From Micromonospora sp. WMMD1155 (GTDB lineage Bacteria > Actinomycetota > Actinomycetes > Mycobacteriales > Micromonosporaceae), in NCBI RefSeq assembly GCF_029581275.1, contig NZ_CP120742.1:6572501-6636500 (forward strand): 64,000 bases of DNA. Reading direction: 5' to 3'. This document shows positions 34,069 to 42,448 of the stretch, in pieces. A program made the translations under genes and the position numbers. Positions within the stretch are counted from its first letter, which is position 1. The number at the start of each line of letters is the position of its first letter. The notes below the pieces were generated by a model. It was given only the letters and a program-made list of their open reading frames with translations. It was not told where the DNA came from and searched no databases.

Positions 34069-35958
34069 ATGGCTACCATGCCTGTAGCTGGGCTTCCCCC
34101 GATCAGCGACACCCACGTCGCCGATCTCGTGGTCCGCAACGCCAAGGTCTACACCGGTGATCCGGCTCGCACTCAGGCCAGCGCCGTCGCCATCAAGGAC
34201 GGCAAGGTCACGGTGGTCGGCGACGACGACGACGTCGCCGCTCTGATCGGCGCCCGGACCCGAGTGGTCGACGCGCTGGGCCGCCGGGTCATCCCGGGCC
34301 TGAACGACTCCCACCTGCACGTGATCCGCGGTGGTCTGAACTACGTGCTGGAGCTGCGCTGGGACGGCGTTCCCACCCTGCGGCAGGCGCTGGCGATGCT
34401 GCGTGAGCAGGCCGGGCGCACCCCGAAGGGGCAGTGGGTACGAGTGGTCGGCGGATGGTCCGCGGACCAGTTCGCCGAGAAGCGGCTGCCCACCCTGGCC
34501 GAACTCAACGCGGCGGCACCGGATACCCCGGTGTTCGTGCTGCACCTGTACCAGTCCGCGTTGATGAACCGGGCGGCGCTGCGGGCGGCCGGCTACACCA
34601 AGGCCACCCCCGACCCTCGGGGCGGGCAGATCGTGCGCGGCCGCGACGGTGAGCCGACGGGGATGCTGCTGGCCGCGCCGAGCGCGCTGATCCTCTACTC
34701 CACGTTGGCCGCCGCGCCGACCCTGCAGGGTGACGACCTCAAGAACTCCACCCGGCACTTCCTGCGCGAGCTGAACCGTTTCGGCCTCACGTCGGCCATC
34801 GACGCGGCCGGCGGCTTCCAGAACTTCCCCGACAACTACGGCACCGTCATCGACCTGGCCCGCTCCGGTCAACTGTCGCTGCGCATCGCCTACCACCTCT
34901 TCCCGCAGACCCCTGGACAGGAGATCCAGGACCTGCGGCGGTGGATCGACATGGTCCGACCCGGCGACGGCGACGAGTGGCTGCGCCTCAACGGCGCGGG
35001 CGAGAACCTGACCTGGTCGGCGGCCGACTTCGAGAACTTCACCGAGCCCCGGCCCGAACTGGCGGCCGACTACGAGGCGGGCTTCGAGAAGGCCGTACGG
35101 ATGTTGCTGGAGAACGGGTGGGGTTTCCGGCTGCACGCCACCTATGACGAGACGATCCGCCGCGACCTGGCGGTGTTCGAGAAGCTCGCCGCCGAAGGGC
35201 TGTTCCCCGCCGGCAACCGCTGGTTGTTCGACCATGCCGAGACCGTCTCCCGCGACAGCCTGGACCGCATCGCCGCCCTCGGCGGTGCCATGTCGATCCA
35301 GAACCGGATGTCCTTCCAGGGCGAGGCGTTCGTACGCCGGTACGGCGCCGGCGCCGCCGCCGAGGCCCCGCCGGTCCGCGCCATGCTGGACCGCGGGTTG
35401 ATCGTCGGCGCCGGCACCGACGCCACCCGGGTCTCCTCCTACAACCCCTGGGTCGCGCTGCACTGGCTGATCGCCGGTCGCACCGTCGGTGACCTGACGA
35501 TCTACCCGCCGCAGAACCGCGTCAGCCGGGAGACCGCGTTGACGATGTACACCCAGGCCGGCGCCAAGCTCACCGGTGAGCAGGACGTCAAGGGCATCCT
35601 CAAGCCCGGGTTCTACGGGGATCTCGCCATCCTCTCCGACGACTTCTTCGCCGTCGACGAGCAGGACATCCCGCACATCGAGTCGCTGCTCACCGTCACC
35701 GGCGGCCGCATCGTCTACGCGGCGGCCGAGTACGAAGGGCTGGACGAGGCGTTGCCGACGATCAGCCCGGCCTGGAGCCCGGTCGCCTACTTCGGCGGCT
35801 ACCAGGCCACCGTGAAGCCCAGCATCTCCGGGGCACGGCAGGCCGAGTTGCTGGGCCAGGCCGTCGCCGAGTCTGAGCAGCATCGGCAGTGGCGTGCGCA
35901 GCGCGGCTTCACCCCGGCCGCCGCACCCGAGATCTTCGACACCTGCTTCGTGCTGTAA
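34069..35958 (+). CDS. YtcJ-like metal-dependent amidohydrolase
   Basis: A 629-aa amidohydrolase of the YtcJ/exoenzyme-regulatory subgroup. Metal ligands are in NDSHLHV (HxH, near residue 84), HATYDE (near 357), and FDHAE (near 386); the late aspartate is in GAGTDATR near 452. Such enzymes hydrolyse N-formyl or imide bonds; no substrate is known here. ATG 34069 is preferred since TTGGAG lies nine bases upstream. The isochorismatase and DoxX genes around it suggest a shared pathway or stress response. Confidence 0.85.
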   Translation: MATMPVAGLPPISDTHVADLVVRNAKVYTGDPARTQASAVAIKDGKVTVVGDDDDVAALIGARTRVVDALGRRVIPGLNDSHLHVIRGGLNYVLELRWDGVPTLRQALAMLREQAGRTPKGQWVRVVGGWSADQFAEKRLPTLAELNAAAPDTPVFVLHLYQSALMNRAALRAAGYTKATPDPRGGQIVRGRDGEPTGMLLAAPSALILYSTLAAAPTLQGDDLKNSTRHFLRELNRFGLTSAIDAAGGFQNFPDNYGTVIDLARSGQLSLRIAYHLFPQTPGQEIQDLRRWIDMVRPGDGDEWLRLNGAGENLTWSAADFENFTEPRPELAADYEAGFEKAVRMLLENGWGFRLHATYDETIRRDLAVFEKLAAEGLFPAGNRWLFDHAETVSRDSLDRIAALGGAMSIQNRMSFQGEAFVRRYGAGAAAEAPPVRAMLDRGLIVGAGTDATRVSSYNPWVALHWLIAGRTVGDLTIYPPQNRVSRETALTMYTQAGAKLTGEQDVKGILKPGFYGDLAILSDDFFAVDEQDIPHIESLLTVTGGRIVYAAAEYEGLDEALPTISPAWSPVAYFGGYQATVKPSISGARQAELLGQAVAESEQHRQWRAQRGFTPAAAPEIFDTCFVL

Positions 35959-36009
35959 GCGCGAACACCGACCCGCCCCACCCCGAACGCCACGACCGAG
36001 GAGATCGCG

Positions 36010-36510
36010 ATGGACATCGGCTTGCTCATCCTGAGGTTGGTCATCGGACTTCTCTTCGCCGGGCACGGGATCCAGAAGATCAGTCACCGCCTGAGCGGCG
36101 ACGGGATCGAGGGTGGAGCGGCGGAGTTCCGGGCGGACGGGTTCCGCGGCGGTCGCCTCACGGCGGCCGCCGCGGGCCTCGGGCAGATCGCTGCGGGCCT
36201 TCTGCTCGTCGCGGGAGCGCTCACCCCGCTGGCCGCGACGATCGCGGCGGGCGTGATGACCGTCGCGATCACGGTGAAGTGGCGCAACGGCCTCTGGGTC
36301 CAGCACAACGGGTACGAGTATCCCCTGGTCCTGCTGGTCCTGCCGGCGGTGCTGTCGCTCACCGGTCCCGGCGACTGGTCCGTCGATCGGGCTCTGGGGC
36401 TGCTTCCCTGGGCCTGGTGGTGGACGGCCGCGGCGATCGGGCTGGGCGTGGCCAGTGGGCTGATGACCCGCTTGCTGCTCGCACGCCCTAGGCTCGGTCG
36501 TGCGCCGTGA
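36010..36510 (+). CDS. DoxX family membrane protein
   Basis: A 166-aa protein with four membrane helices. DoxX hallmarks are LRLVIGLLFAGHGIQKI at the start, GLGQIAAGLLLVAGALTPLAA in the second helix, and WVQHNGYEYPLVLLV in the third. DoxX proteins are linked to quinone-related oxidoreductase complexes and to redox stress. GAGGAG precedes the ATG. Its stop codon overlaps a possible GTG start of the MarR gene, so the two are probably co-transcribed. Confidence 0.88.
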   Translation: MDIGLLILRLVIGLLFAGHGIQKISHRLSGDGIEGGAAEFRADGFRGGRLTAAAAGLGQIAAGLLLVAGALTPLAATIAAGVMTVAITVKWRNGLWVQHNGYEYPLVLLVLPAVLSLTGPGDWSVDRALGLLPWAWWWTAAAIGLGVASGLMTRLLLARPRLGRAP

Positions 36511-36545
36511 GGAACATCCGCGCTCACCCGGAAGTTGGATCTGCC

Positions 36546-37010
36546 ATGGAGACTGAGGCGAGCCCGCGGCACGACCTGCTCGACGGGTGGATGCTCGTGG
36601 CGGAGGGTTTTCACGCCACCCACCAGGCGATCGTGAGCGAGGTGGCTGATCTCTTCGACCTCGGTCAGGGCCCCACCGAGGTGCTGCTACGCCTGCGCGG
36701 CGCGGACAAGCACCGGATGCCGATGACTCGCCTGGCCCACGAGGCGGGTATGTCCAGTGGCGGGCTCACCAAACTCGCCGACCGGCTCTGCGGCGCCGGT
36801 CTGGCCCGGCGCGTGGCGTGTGAGCTCGACCGGCGGGTCACCTATCTCGAAATGACCGGCAAGGGCGAGGAGATCGCCGAGTCGATCGCCGAGGTGGCGA
36901 CCCGGTCGCTGCGCGAGCGGGTGCTCAGCACGATCGGGCCCGAGGCGTTCGGCACGCTCACCGGGACCATGGGCAAGCTGCGCGACGCCAACGACGACCC
37001 GGGGAAGTGA
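36546..37010 (+). CDS. MarR family transcriptional regulator
   Basis: A 154-aa winged-helix regulator. The DNA-recognition helix MTRLAHEAGMSSGGLTKLAD is near residues 60-79 and the wing AGLARRVACELDRRVTYLEMTGKG near 84-107. Such proteins respond to phenolics or oxidants. ATG 36546 is preferred, although the frame is open from GTG 36507, which overlaps the DoxX stop. The palindrome at 32337-32352, ahead of the first gene of the cluster, is a candidate operator. Confidence 0.88.
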   Translation: METEASPRHDLLDGWMLVAEGFHATHQAIVSEVADLFDLGQGPTEVLLRLRGADKHRMPMTRLAHEAGMSSGGLTKLADRLCGAGLARRVACELDRRVTYLEMTGKGEEIAESIAEVATRSLRERVLSTIGPEAFGTLTGTMGKLRDANDDPGK

Positions 37011-37087
37011 CACCGACCGCGGCGTACCGGCGAGCCGTCGAGATCGAGTCGGGCGCCGGCTTGCGGCATCGAGCGCTCGTCGGCGTG

Positions 37088-38083
37088 CTACGCGTCGCGC
37101 AGCCCGAGGACGTACGTCGCCGTCATGGCGACGACCCGGTCCTGGTCCCGGCTCAGCTCGGTGAGGGCGCGGGAGGCGGCCCTTCCGGGGATGTCCGCGA
37201 GCGCCTGGGTCAACCGCCGACGCGCCGACTGTCGCACCGACTCGTCCGCGAGGCGGTCGACGAGCGTGGTCGTGATCCGGTCCGCCAGCGCGCTGTCGCC
37301 CGCCAACGCGCTCAGCGCGTCGGCGGCGTCGACGTCGCGGGCCTCCTCCACGACCATGTCGACGAGTGTCGGAACGGCGTCGGCCACGCCCCGCGGACCG
37401 AGCGTCAGTGCCGCATGCCGGCGGACCACGATGTCGGTGTGGGTGAGGGCGTCGCGCAGCAGGTCGGTGGCCGTGTCGTGCGGAATCTCGGCGATGGTCT
37501 CGACGGCACGTCTGCGTACGGTCGCCTCCGGTGACCGGAGCCCTTCCGCCAGCAGGGCCAGCCCACTGTCGGCGGACTGCGCCAGGGCCCAGCGCAGGGC
37601 ACCGGCGACGTTCGGATCGGCCTCGCTGAGCACCGCCTCGACCAGGGCCTCCACGGAGACCTTCTCCACCGACGCCAGGGCCGCGCGTTGACGCCGTCCG
37701 GCGCTCTCCGAACCCAACCCGCGCAGCAGGGCGACGGTCTCCAGGACGTCCCCCCAGTCAGCCGGTTCCGTCGCACCGATGCGACGCAGCCGGGTCAGCA
37801 ACTCCATCTCGCCCGCGATGCGTTCCCGCGTCTGCCGGATGAGGTCGTCGACGAGGGCCGAGGGGGCGAATCCGGGGTCGTCGAGCGCCCGCCGGACGTC
37901 GCGCAGCGACAGCCCCAGCGACCGCAGGCTCTCGACCTGGAAGATCAGCCGGATGTCCGCGGCGGTGTACTCGCGGTAGCCGGTGCCGGTCCGACCGGTC
38001 GGCCGGACCAGCCCGAGCGAGTCGTAGTGCCGGAGCATGCGCGCGCTCACCCCGGACCGCCGTGCCACCTCGCCGATCAGCAC
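37088..38083 (-). CDS. MerR family regulator fused to C-terminal HEAT repeats
   Basis: A 331-aa protein. Residues 2-70 are a MerR winged helix (LIGEVARRSGVSARMLRHYD, then GLVRPTGRTGTGYREYTAADI). A coiled coil runs to about 125. From about 140 to the end there are HEAT/PBS-lyase-like helical repeats, such as SPEATVRRRAVETIAEIPHD and HTDIVVRRHAALTLG. This places a protein-interaction scaffold where other MerR proteins have a ligand domain. GTG 38083 begins 4 nt after the stop of the upstream HEAT gene, so both are translated together. Confidence 0.85.
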   Translation of the reverse strand: MLIGEVARRSGVSARMLRHYDSLGLVRPTGRTGTGYREYTAADIRLIFQVESLRSLGLSLRDVRRALDDPGFAPSALVDDLIRQTRERIAGEMELLTRLRRIGATEPADWGDVLETVALLRGLGSESAGRRQRAALASVEKVSVEALVEAVLSEADPNVAGALRWALAQSADSGLALLAEGLRSPEATVRRRAVETIAEIPHDTATDLLRDALTHTDIVVRRHAALTLGPRGVADAVPTLVDMVVEEARDVDAADALSALAGDSALADRITTTLVDRLADESVRQSARRRLTQALADIPGRAASRALTELSRDQDRVVAMTATYVLGLRDA

Positions 38084-38087
38084 CCGG

Positions 38088-38756
38088 TCACCCGCTCGCC
38101 GCCGCCGGGCCGAGCGCCACCACACGCGTGGCCTCGTCGATCGCGTACTCGAAACCGGCGTCCGGGTCCTCCCACAGCCGCTGCGTGGCGGTCGCGTGCG
38201 CGCGTACCCGAGGGTCGGGATGGGTCACCGCGGCCCGCAGCATCGGGATGACCACCTCGCCGAGCGCGATCAGCGCTCGGCTCAGGCTCAACTGCGTCTG
38301 CCGGTCGCCGCGCCCCAACTGCGTCGACAGCACCCCGGCCAACTCCGCCGTCGCACCGTCGGGCACCAGGACGACCGCCGCCCGCCACGCGGCGCGGGCC
38401 ACCTCGTCGTCGGCGTCGGTGAGCAGCGCCCGCGTGATCGCCGGCCACGCCCGCCGGTCACCGATCTTGGACAGCGTGTGCAGCGCCTGGCTGCGTGCCT
38501 GCGCATGCTCGGAGCCCAGTTCACCCAGCAGCCTGGGGACCGTCTGCGCCGCCGGGTGGCGGGTCAGGGCCCAGGTGAGCATTTCGCGTACGGAGAAGTC
38601 GGGTTCGACCGCGCACCGCGCGACGAGCGGGTCGACGCCTCGCGGGTCCGGGGTCGTGCCGATCGCCAGCGCAGCGCGCAGCCGCACCGACGCGTCGGTG
38701 TGTTTCAGCCCCTGGAGAGCTCTCATGGTGTCGGTGTCCTGTTGCGGACCGGTCAT
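38088..38756 (-). CDS. HEAT repeat protein, partner of the MerR-HEAT regulator
   Basis: A 222-aa all-helical protein of five to six HEAT repeats, with units such as TDASVRLRAALAIGTTPDP, VEPDFSVREMLTWALTRHP and HAQARSQALHTLSKIGDRR, each with the typical P/D turn and R helix. GGAGG precedes ATG 38756. It is the first gene after a MerR-type promoter and is followed 4 nt later by the MerR-HEAT gene. The shared fold suggests the two proteins bind each other, or bind the same partner. Function unknown. Confidence 0.82.
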   Translation of the reverse strand: MTGPQQDTDTMRALQGLKHTDASVRLRAALAIGTTPDPRGVDPLVARCAVEPDFSVREMLTWALTRHPAAQTVPRLLGELGSEHAQARSQALHTLSKIGDRRAWPAITRALLTDADDEVARAAWRAAVVLVPDGATAELAGVLSTQLGRGDRQTQLSLSRALIALGEVVIPMLRAAVTHPDPRVRAHATATQRLWEDPDAGFEYAIDEATRVVALGPAAASG

Positions 38757-38778
38757 CGAACCCACCTCCTCGGACCCC

Positions 38779-38809
38779 AGTAGAGACCTTGTCACTGTGT
38801 CAAGGTCAA
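38779..38809 (-). promoter_or_regulatory. MerR-type promoter with operator in a 19-bp spacer
   Basis: On the minus strand TTGACC (38804-38809) and TCTACT (38779-38784) are separated by exactly 19 bp. The spacer and edge form a 23-bp palindrome, 38785-38807, with arms GACCTTG and CAAGGTC and only one mismatched pair. Over-long 19-bp spacers with a dyad between -35 and -10 are the hallmark of MerR-activated promoters, so the MerR-HEAT protein likely controls its own operon here. Confidence 0.75.
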
Positions 38810-38936
38810 GCGCTCCCCGCCTGCGCCTTTCCGCAGTGCGGGGCCGATATGGCGTGCCACACTCCGAGGTGTCCTCGATGGTCCCGCGCCTCCGGCTGCG
38901 GGCGGCGGTCGGCGCCCAGGTGCGGAAGGGGCGAGG

Positions 38937-39647
38937 ATGCCACCAACCTGGCTGCTGGTGCTGTCCTGGGCCGCGCTCGCGGCGGGGTTCGTCAGCTTCG
39001 CGATCGTGGTTGCCGACACCTATCTGCGCGGGCACCGTCAGCCGGTGCGGGTCATGGAGATCGTCTGGCCGGTGACCGTCCTGTACATCGGCCCGGCGGC
39101 CGTCCGGCTGTACTGGAACTGGGGTCGGCCCGAGGTCTTCGCCCGACGGCGGCACGACGGCCAGGTCCGCAGGCCACGGCGAGGGCTCGTCGTCACGCGG
39201 GTGTCCCGCTGCGGCGCGCACTGCGCGCTGGGCTTCGTCATCGCCGAGGTCGCCCTGTACGCGCTCAGGCCCGATCCGGCCCACAGCACGCTGTGGGTCG
39301 ACTACGCCGGCGACTACCTGGCGGCCGTGGCGATCGCCGTCCTCTTCCGGTACGCCGACGCGCCCGGTCGCAGCGTCACGAAAATCTGGCAGGCCCTGTC
39401 GACGGTCGTCAGGATCGAACTGGTGACGATCACCGCCTTCGAGGTGGCGCTGTTCGCGTGGCTGACGCTCGCCCACCACGCCGTCCTCTCCGAGCCGCCG
39501 CTGCGGGCCGACAGCCCGGTCTTCTGGTTCATGGGCCAGCTCGGGCTGATCGCCGGCTTCGTCGCGGCGTGGCCGACCGCCTCCTGGCAGCTGGGCCGAC
39601 GAGCGCGGCCGGCCGGTCAGCGCGGAGACCGGGTACGCCGGTGGTAG
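38937..39647 (+). CDS. DUF4396 family membrane protein
   Basis: A 236-aa membrane protein with five to six hydrophobic segments. The DUF4396 mark is SRCGAHCALGFVIAEVAL near residue 90, with two cysteines and a histidine that could bind metal. Neighbouring elements WPVTVLYIGP and VFWFMGQLGLIAGF fit the family. A GGAAGGGG lies before ATG 38937. Related proteins occur near copper and other metal transport genes, but no such gene is seen here. Confidence 0.78.
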   Translation: MPPTWLLVLSWAALAAGFVSFAIVVADTYLRGHRQPVRVMEIVWPVTVLYIGPAAVRLYWNWGRPEVFARRRHDGQVRRPRRGLVVTRVSRCGAHCALGFVIAEVALYALRPDPAHSTLWVDYAGDYLAAVAIAVLFRYADAPGRSVTKIWQALSTVVRIELVTITAFEVALFAWLTLAHHAVLSEPPLRADSPVFWFMGQLGLIAGFVAAWPTASWQLGRRARPAGQRGDRVRRW

Positions 39648-39829
39648 GACCACCCGGCCAGTGGCAACGCGACCGTCCAGGCCAGCAGCAGCGGGAGACC
39701 GACCAGCACACCCGTGGGGGTGAAGATGTCCTGCGAACCGCTCTCCGACAGGTCGGCCGCAACGGCGGGACGGGCGGATCCCCACGTCGAGGGAGCCGCC
39801 TCCCCGGGCCCGGGGTGCGTCGGTGTGAC
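39617..39829 (-). pseudogene. Possible remnant: C-terminal end of a membrane protein gene
   Basis: On the minus strand a 71-codon open frame begins directly after a TAA and has no usable start codon before its hydrophobic part. It ends with a membrane helix (GVLVGLPLLLAWTVALPLAG) and a basic tail YHRRTRSPR, which looks like the end of a real membrane protein. Its stop lies inside the 3' end of the DUF4396 gene. It is likely a leftover of a deleted gene, though chance cannot be excluded. Confidence 0.35.
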
Positions 39830-39911
39830 TTATCGATCACCTCGCGTTCCACCCTTGTGGACGGCGGCCTGGTAGGAAGGGAGCGAATTGCCTCACCTCA
39901 GGGAGATGACA

Positions 39912-40622
39912 GTGGCGCGTTCCCACCTGTCCCGCCGTTCGCTGCTGACCGCTGGTGGCGCCGCCGCCGTCGCGCTCGGCGCAGCCGCCGCCGGCCCGTC
40001 CGCAGCCGCTGCGACACCCGCCGACAACCCGGTCGACACTCCGGCCGAGGCGCTGCGTCGGCTGCGGGCCGGCAACCGGCGGTTCACCTCCGGGCACGGC
40101 CGGCACCCGCACCAGGGCCTGGCCGACCTGCACCGCCTCGCCGCCGGTCAACACCCGTTCGCCGTCACCGTGGGTTGCGCGGACTCCCGGGTGGCCCCCG
40201 AGGTCCTCTTCGACCAGGGGCTCGGTGACCTGTTCGACAACCGGGTGGCCGGCAACATCGTGGACGACCTGCTGTTGGGCAGCATCGAGTTCGCCGTCGA
40301 GGAGTTCGGCAGCCTGCTGATCGTCGTCCTCGGCCACGAACGCTGCGGCGCGATCACCGCCACCATCGACGCCATCCACAGCGGCGGCACCGCCCCCGGG
40401 CACATCGGCACGATCGTGGACGCCCTGCGCCCGATCGTCGAGCCGGTGCTGGGCCAGCCCGGCGACCCGGTGGAGAACGGGGTCCGCGCCAACATCGTCG
40501 CCCAGGTGGCGGCCCTCAGCGCCCGCAGCACGATCATCTCCGAGAAGGTGCACCAGGGGGCGTTGAGCGTCGTGGGCGCCCGCTACGACCTGGACGACGG
40601 GCGGGTTTCGCTGGTGGCCTGA
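39912..40622 (+). CDS. Beta-carbonic anhydrase, Tat-exported
   Basis: A 236-aa enzyme that interconverts CO2 and bicarbonate. A twin-arginine signal SRRSLLTAGG at 7-16 sends it out of the cytosol, unusual for the beta class but common for this actinobacterial subgroup. Zinc ligands are C89 (CADSR, with the D91-R93 dyad), H142 and C145 (GHERCGA). GTG 39912 is preferred to ATG 39906 because GGGAG gives proper spacing only for the GTG. Confidence 0.9.
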   Translation: MARSHLSRRSLLTAGGAAAVALGAAAAGPSAAAATPADNPVDTPAEALRRLRAGNRRFTSGHGRHPHQGLADLHRLAAGQHPFAVTVGCADSRVAPEVLFDQGLGDLFDNRVAGNIVDDLLLGSIEFAVEEFGSLLIVVLGHERCGAITATIDAIHSGGTAPGHIGTIVDALRPIVEPVLGQPGDPVENGVRANIVAQVAALSARSTIISEKVHQGALSVVGARYDLDDGRVSLVA

Positions 40623-40645
40623 CCGCCACGCTCTAGGGTTCAGGC

Positions 40646-41737
40646 ATGGTCGATCGCCGCCGGGTGCTGCGCTTCCGCGTCCACGCACAGCAACTCGACC
40701 GGGGCGCGGGCACGCTCGCCGACACCGCCGTGCTGGACATCGGGGTGCAGAACACCGGGCCGGAGGGCGCCCGGTGGGCGCTCGCGGTACGCGGAGTCGA
40801 CGTGACCGCGTTGTCCGGCACGGAGGTGGTCCTGCTGTGGACCGTGCGGGGTGCACCCCACCTCTACCGCCGGGCCGACGTCGGGAAGGTGGCGACCGCT
40901 GTCGCGCCCTTCTCCGACGCCGACGCGGGAAAGCGCATCTACGACGCGTCCCGACCGCTGAAAGCCGCCGGCATCGGCAACCTCACGGCCCTGGACGAGG
41001 TCGCCGCCCGGATGCGGGCCGTCGTCACCACGCCGACGGTCAAGGGGGACGTGTCCGGCCGCCTGGCCACGATGCTGCCCGAGCCGTATCTGCGGTTCTG
41101 CCGGCCGTGCGGCGCCACCCACCTCTACGAGATGCCGTTCCGGCTCGCCGCCGTGCGGGCCGGGCTGGAACTGCAACTCGACACCTCACCTCCGATCCTG
41201 CGGCGCATCCCCCGGTTCACGACAGCACCCGCACCGGACGACCGGTTCGACCTCATCCGCGGGTACCTCCGACTGCTCGGCCCGGCCACCCCGAAACACG
41301 TGGCCGACTATCTCGACGCCCCGGTCAAGGACGTCAGGGCGCGCTGGCCCGACGACGTGGTCGAGGTGACGGTCGACGGTGAGGTGCGCTCACTGCTGGC
41401 CGCCGACGAGCAGGCGCTGGAGTCGGCCGACGGCACGGGCACCCGCCTCCTCGGCCCGTACGACCTGTTCCTCCAGGCGAAGGACCGGGCGACACTGGTG
41501 CCGGACGCCGCCCACGCCAAGGAGTTGTGGCCGGTGCTGGGTCGCCCCGGTGCCGTCCTGGTCGACGGCGAACTGGTCGGCACCTGGCGTCCCCGCAAGT
41601 CCGGCAGGACGTTGACGGTCGCCGTGCAGCCCTGGCAGCGGCTGTCGGGCGCGACGCGCGACGCCATCACCGCCCAGGCCGAACACCTCGCCGCGCAGCG
41701 GGCCGTCCCCCTGGCCGGCGTCGACATCGCCGGCTAG
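40646..41737 (+). CDS. Winged-helix DNA-binding domain protein (HTH_42/DUF1006 family)
   Basis: A 363-aa protein of the 'winged helix DNA-binding domain' group. Motifs LLWTVRGAPHLYRRAD near 62-77, THLYEMPFRLAAVRAG near 158, and GPATPKHVADYLD near 213 are typical of the family. The relatives AlkX and YcaQ act in repair of interstrand crosslinks or glycosylase reactions, so a DNA-repair role is possible but not shown. A decayed relative lies at 54527-54598. The gene stands 23 nt after the carbonic anhydrase gene. Confidence 0.8.
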   Translation: MVDRRRVLRFRVHAQQLDRGAGTLADTAVLDIGVQNTGPEGARWALAVRGVDVTALSGTEVVLLWTVRGAPHLYRRADVGKVATAVAPFSDADAGKRIYDASRPLKAAGIGNLTALDEVAARMRAVVTTPTVKGDVSGRLATMLPEPYLRFCRPCGATHLYEMPFRLAAVRAGLELQLDTSPPILRRIPRFTTAPAPDDRFDLIRGYLRLLGPATPKHVADYLDAPVKDVRARWPDDVVEVTVDGEVRSLLAADEQALESADGTGTRLLGPYDLFLQAKDRATLVPDAAHAKELWPVLGRPGAVLVDGELVGTWRPRKSGRTLTVAVQPWQRLSGATRDAITAQAEHLAAQRAVPLAGVDIAG

Positions 41738-41750
41738 GACCGGGAAGCAC

Positions 41751-42194
41751 TCACTCCACCGTCCAGACGATGGCGGGTGGGTGCACCCGGGCGCAGAGCG
41801 GCCCGCCGGCGGCGTCGGTCAGCCCGACCCGGCCGACGAGCACGCCGCCGCCCTCGTGTGCGGCGCGCAGCAGCTCGGTCGGGACGTCGGTGAACATCAA
41901 CTTCGCTCGTCGGAACATCGCAAAGCCGTCCTCGGTCACCGCGCCCCAGCTCAGGTACAGGAATCGTGCACCGGGGCGGCCGTGCACCCACGGGCCGCCG
42001 ACGTCGAGCATCCCGTGGATCTCGCGGCTGGTCACCTCGACGTGCCAGGTGGCGTCGGCGGCGTCGGCAGGCACCAGATCGACCACCTCGGCCTTGCGTT
42101 GGACGCCGACGTGCACGTTGCCCCGCCGCAGCGCGTCGGCCTCCGCACCCGTCCGGCGACCGGGCAGGTCGGTGCCGTCGATCCGGATCCGCAT
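41751..42194 (-). CDS. DUF5990 family protein
   Basis: A 147-aa soluble beta-rich protein beginning MRIRIDGTDLPGRRTG and containing NVHVGVQRKAEVVDLVPAD, which matches the DUF5990 family of actinobacteria. The function is unknown. It is convergent with the winged-helix gene and divergent from the rph gene across a 254-nt region that contains the RAE. Confidence 0.72.
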   Translation of the reverse strand: MRIRIDGTDLPGRRTGAEADALRRGNVHVGVQRKAEVVDLVPADAADATWHVEVTSREIHGMLDVGGPWVHGRPGARFLYLSWGAVTEDGFAMFRRAKLMFTDVPTELLRAAHEGGGVLVGRVGLTDAAGGPLCARVHPPAIVWTVE

Positions 42195-42370
42195 GCTGAC
42201 GATTCTCGTTCCTCGACCGGTGCGGGTGCACCGGTCGGTGGCGGCGGTGTCGGCCTGGTGGGGCGGCCGAGGTGTGCGGCGGTCGGGCGGGTCACCGCAC
42301 CGCCCGAGCGGGCCAAAAAGTAAAGGCAAGGAGATAACCCTCCCTGCCACTTCTAACGTATATCGCACCT

Positions 42371-42391
42371 GGGGGCTTGCGGCAAGACCCC
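42371..42391 (+). promoter_or_regulatory. Rifamycin-associated element (RAE)
   Basis: The core GGGGCTTGCGGCAAGACCC at 42372-42390, with one extra G and C outside, is an inverted repeat with arms GGGGCTTGC and GCAAGACCC. It matches the 19-bp RAE known upstream of rifamycin-inactivating genes in actinobacteria with one changed base. It lies 58 nt before the rph start; TATATC at 42359-42364 is a possible -10. Confidence 0.88.
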
Positions 42392-42448
42392 GGTCCTGGC
42401 GCACAATCTGCGGCCGGACCAGCATCAGGACACAACGGGGGGCACGAC

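Noticed and set aside
34051..36306. 751-codon minus-strand open frame
   Set aside because: It mirrors the amidohydrolase gene; composition is Gly/Val/Arg/Asp rich with no recognisable fold.
39529..39852. 107-codon minus-strand open frame after DUF4396
   Set aside because: Arg/Pro-rich composition; the neighbouring frame with a real membrane helix is more plausible as a remnant.
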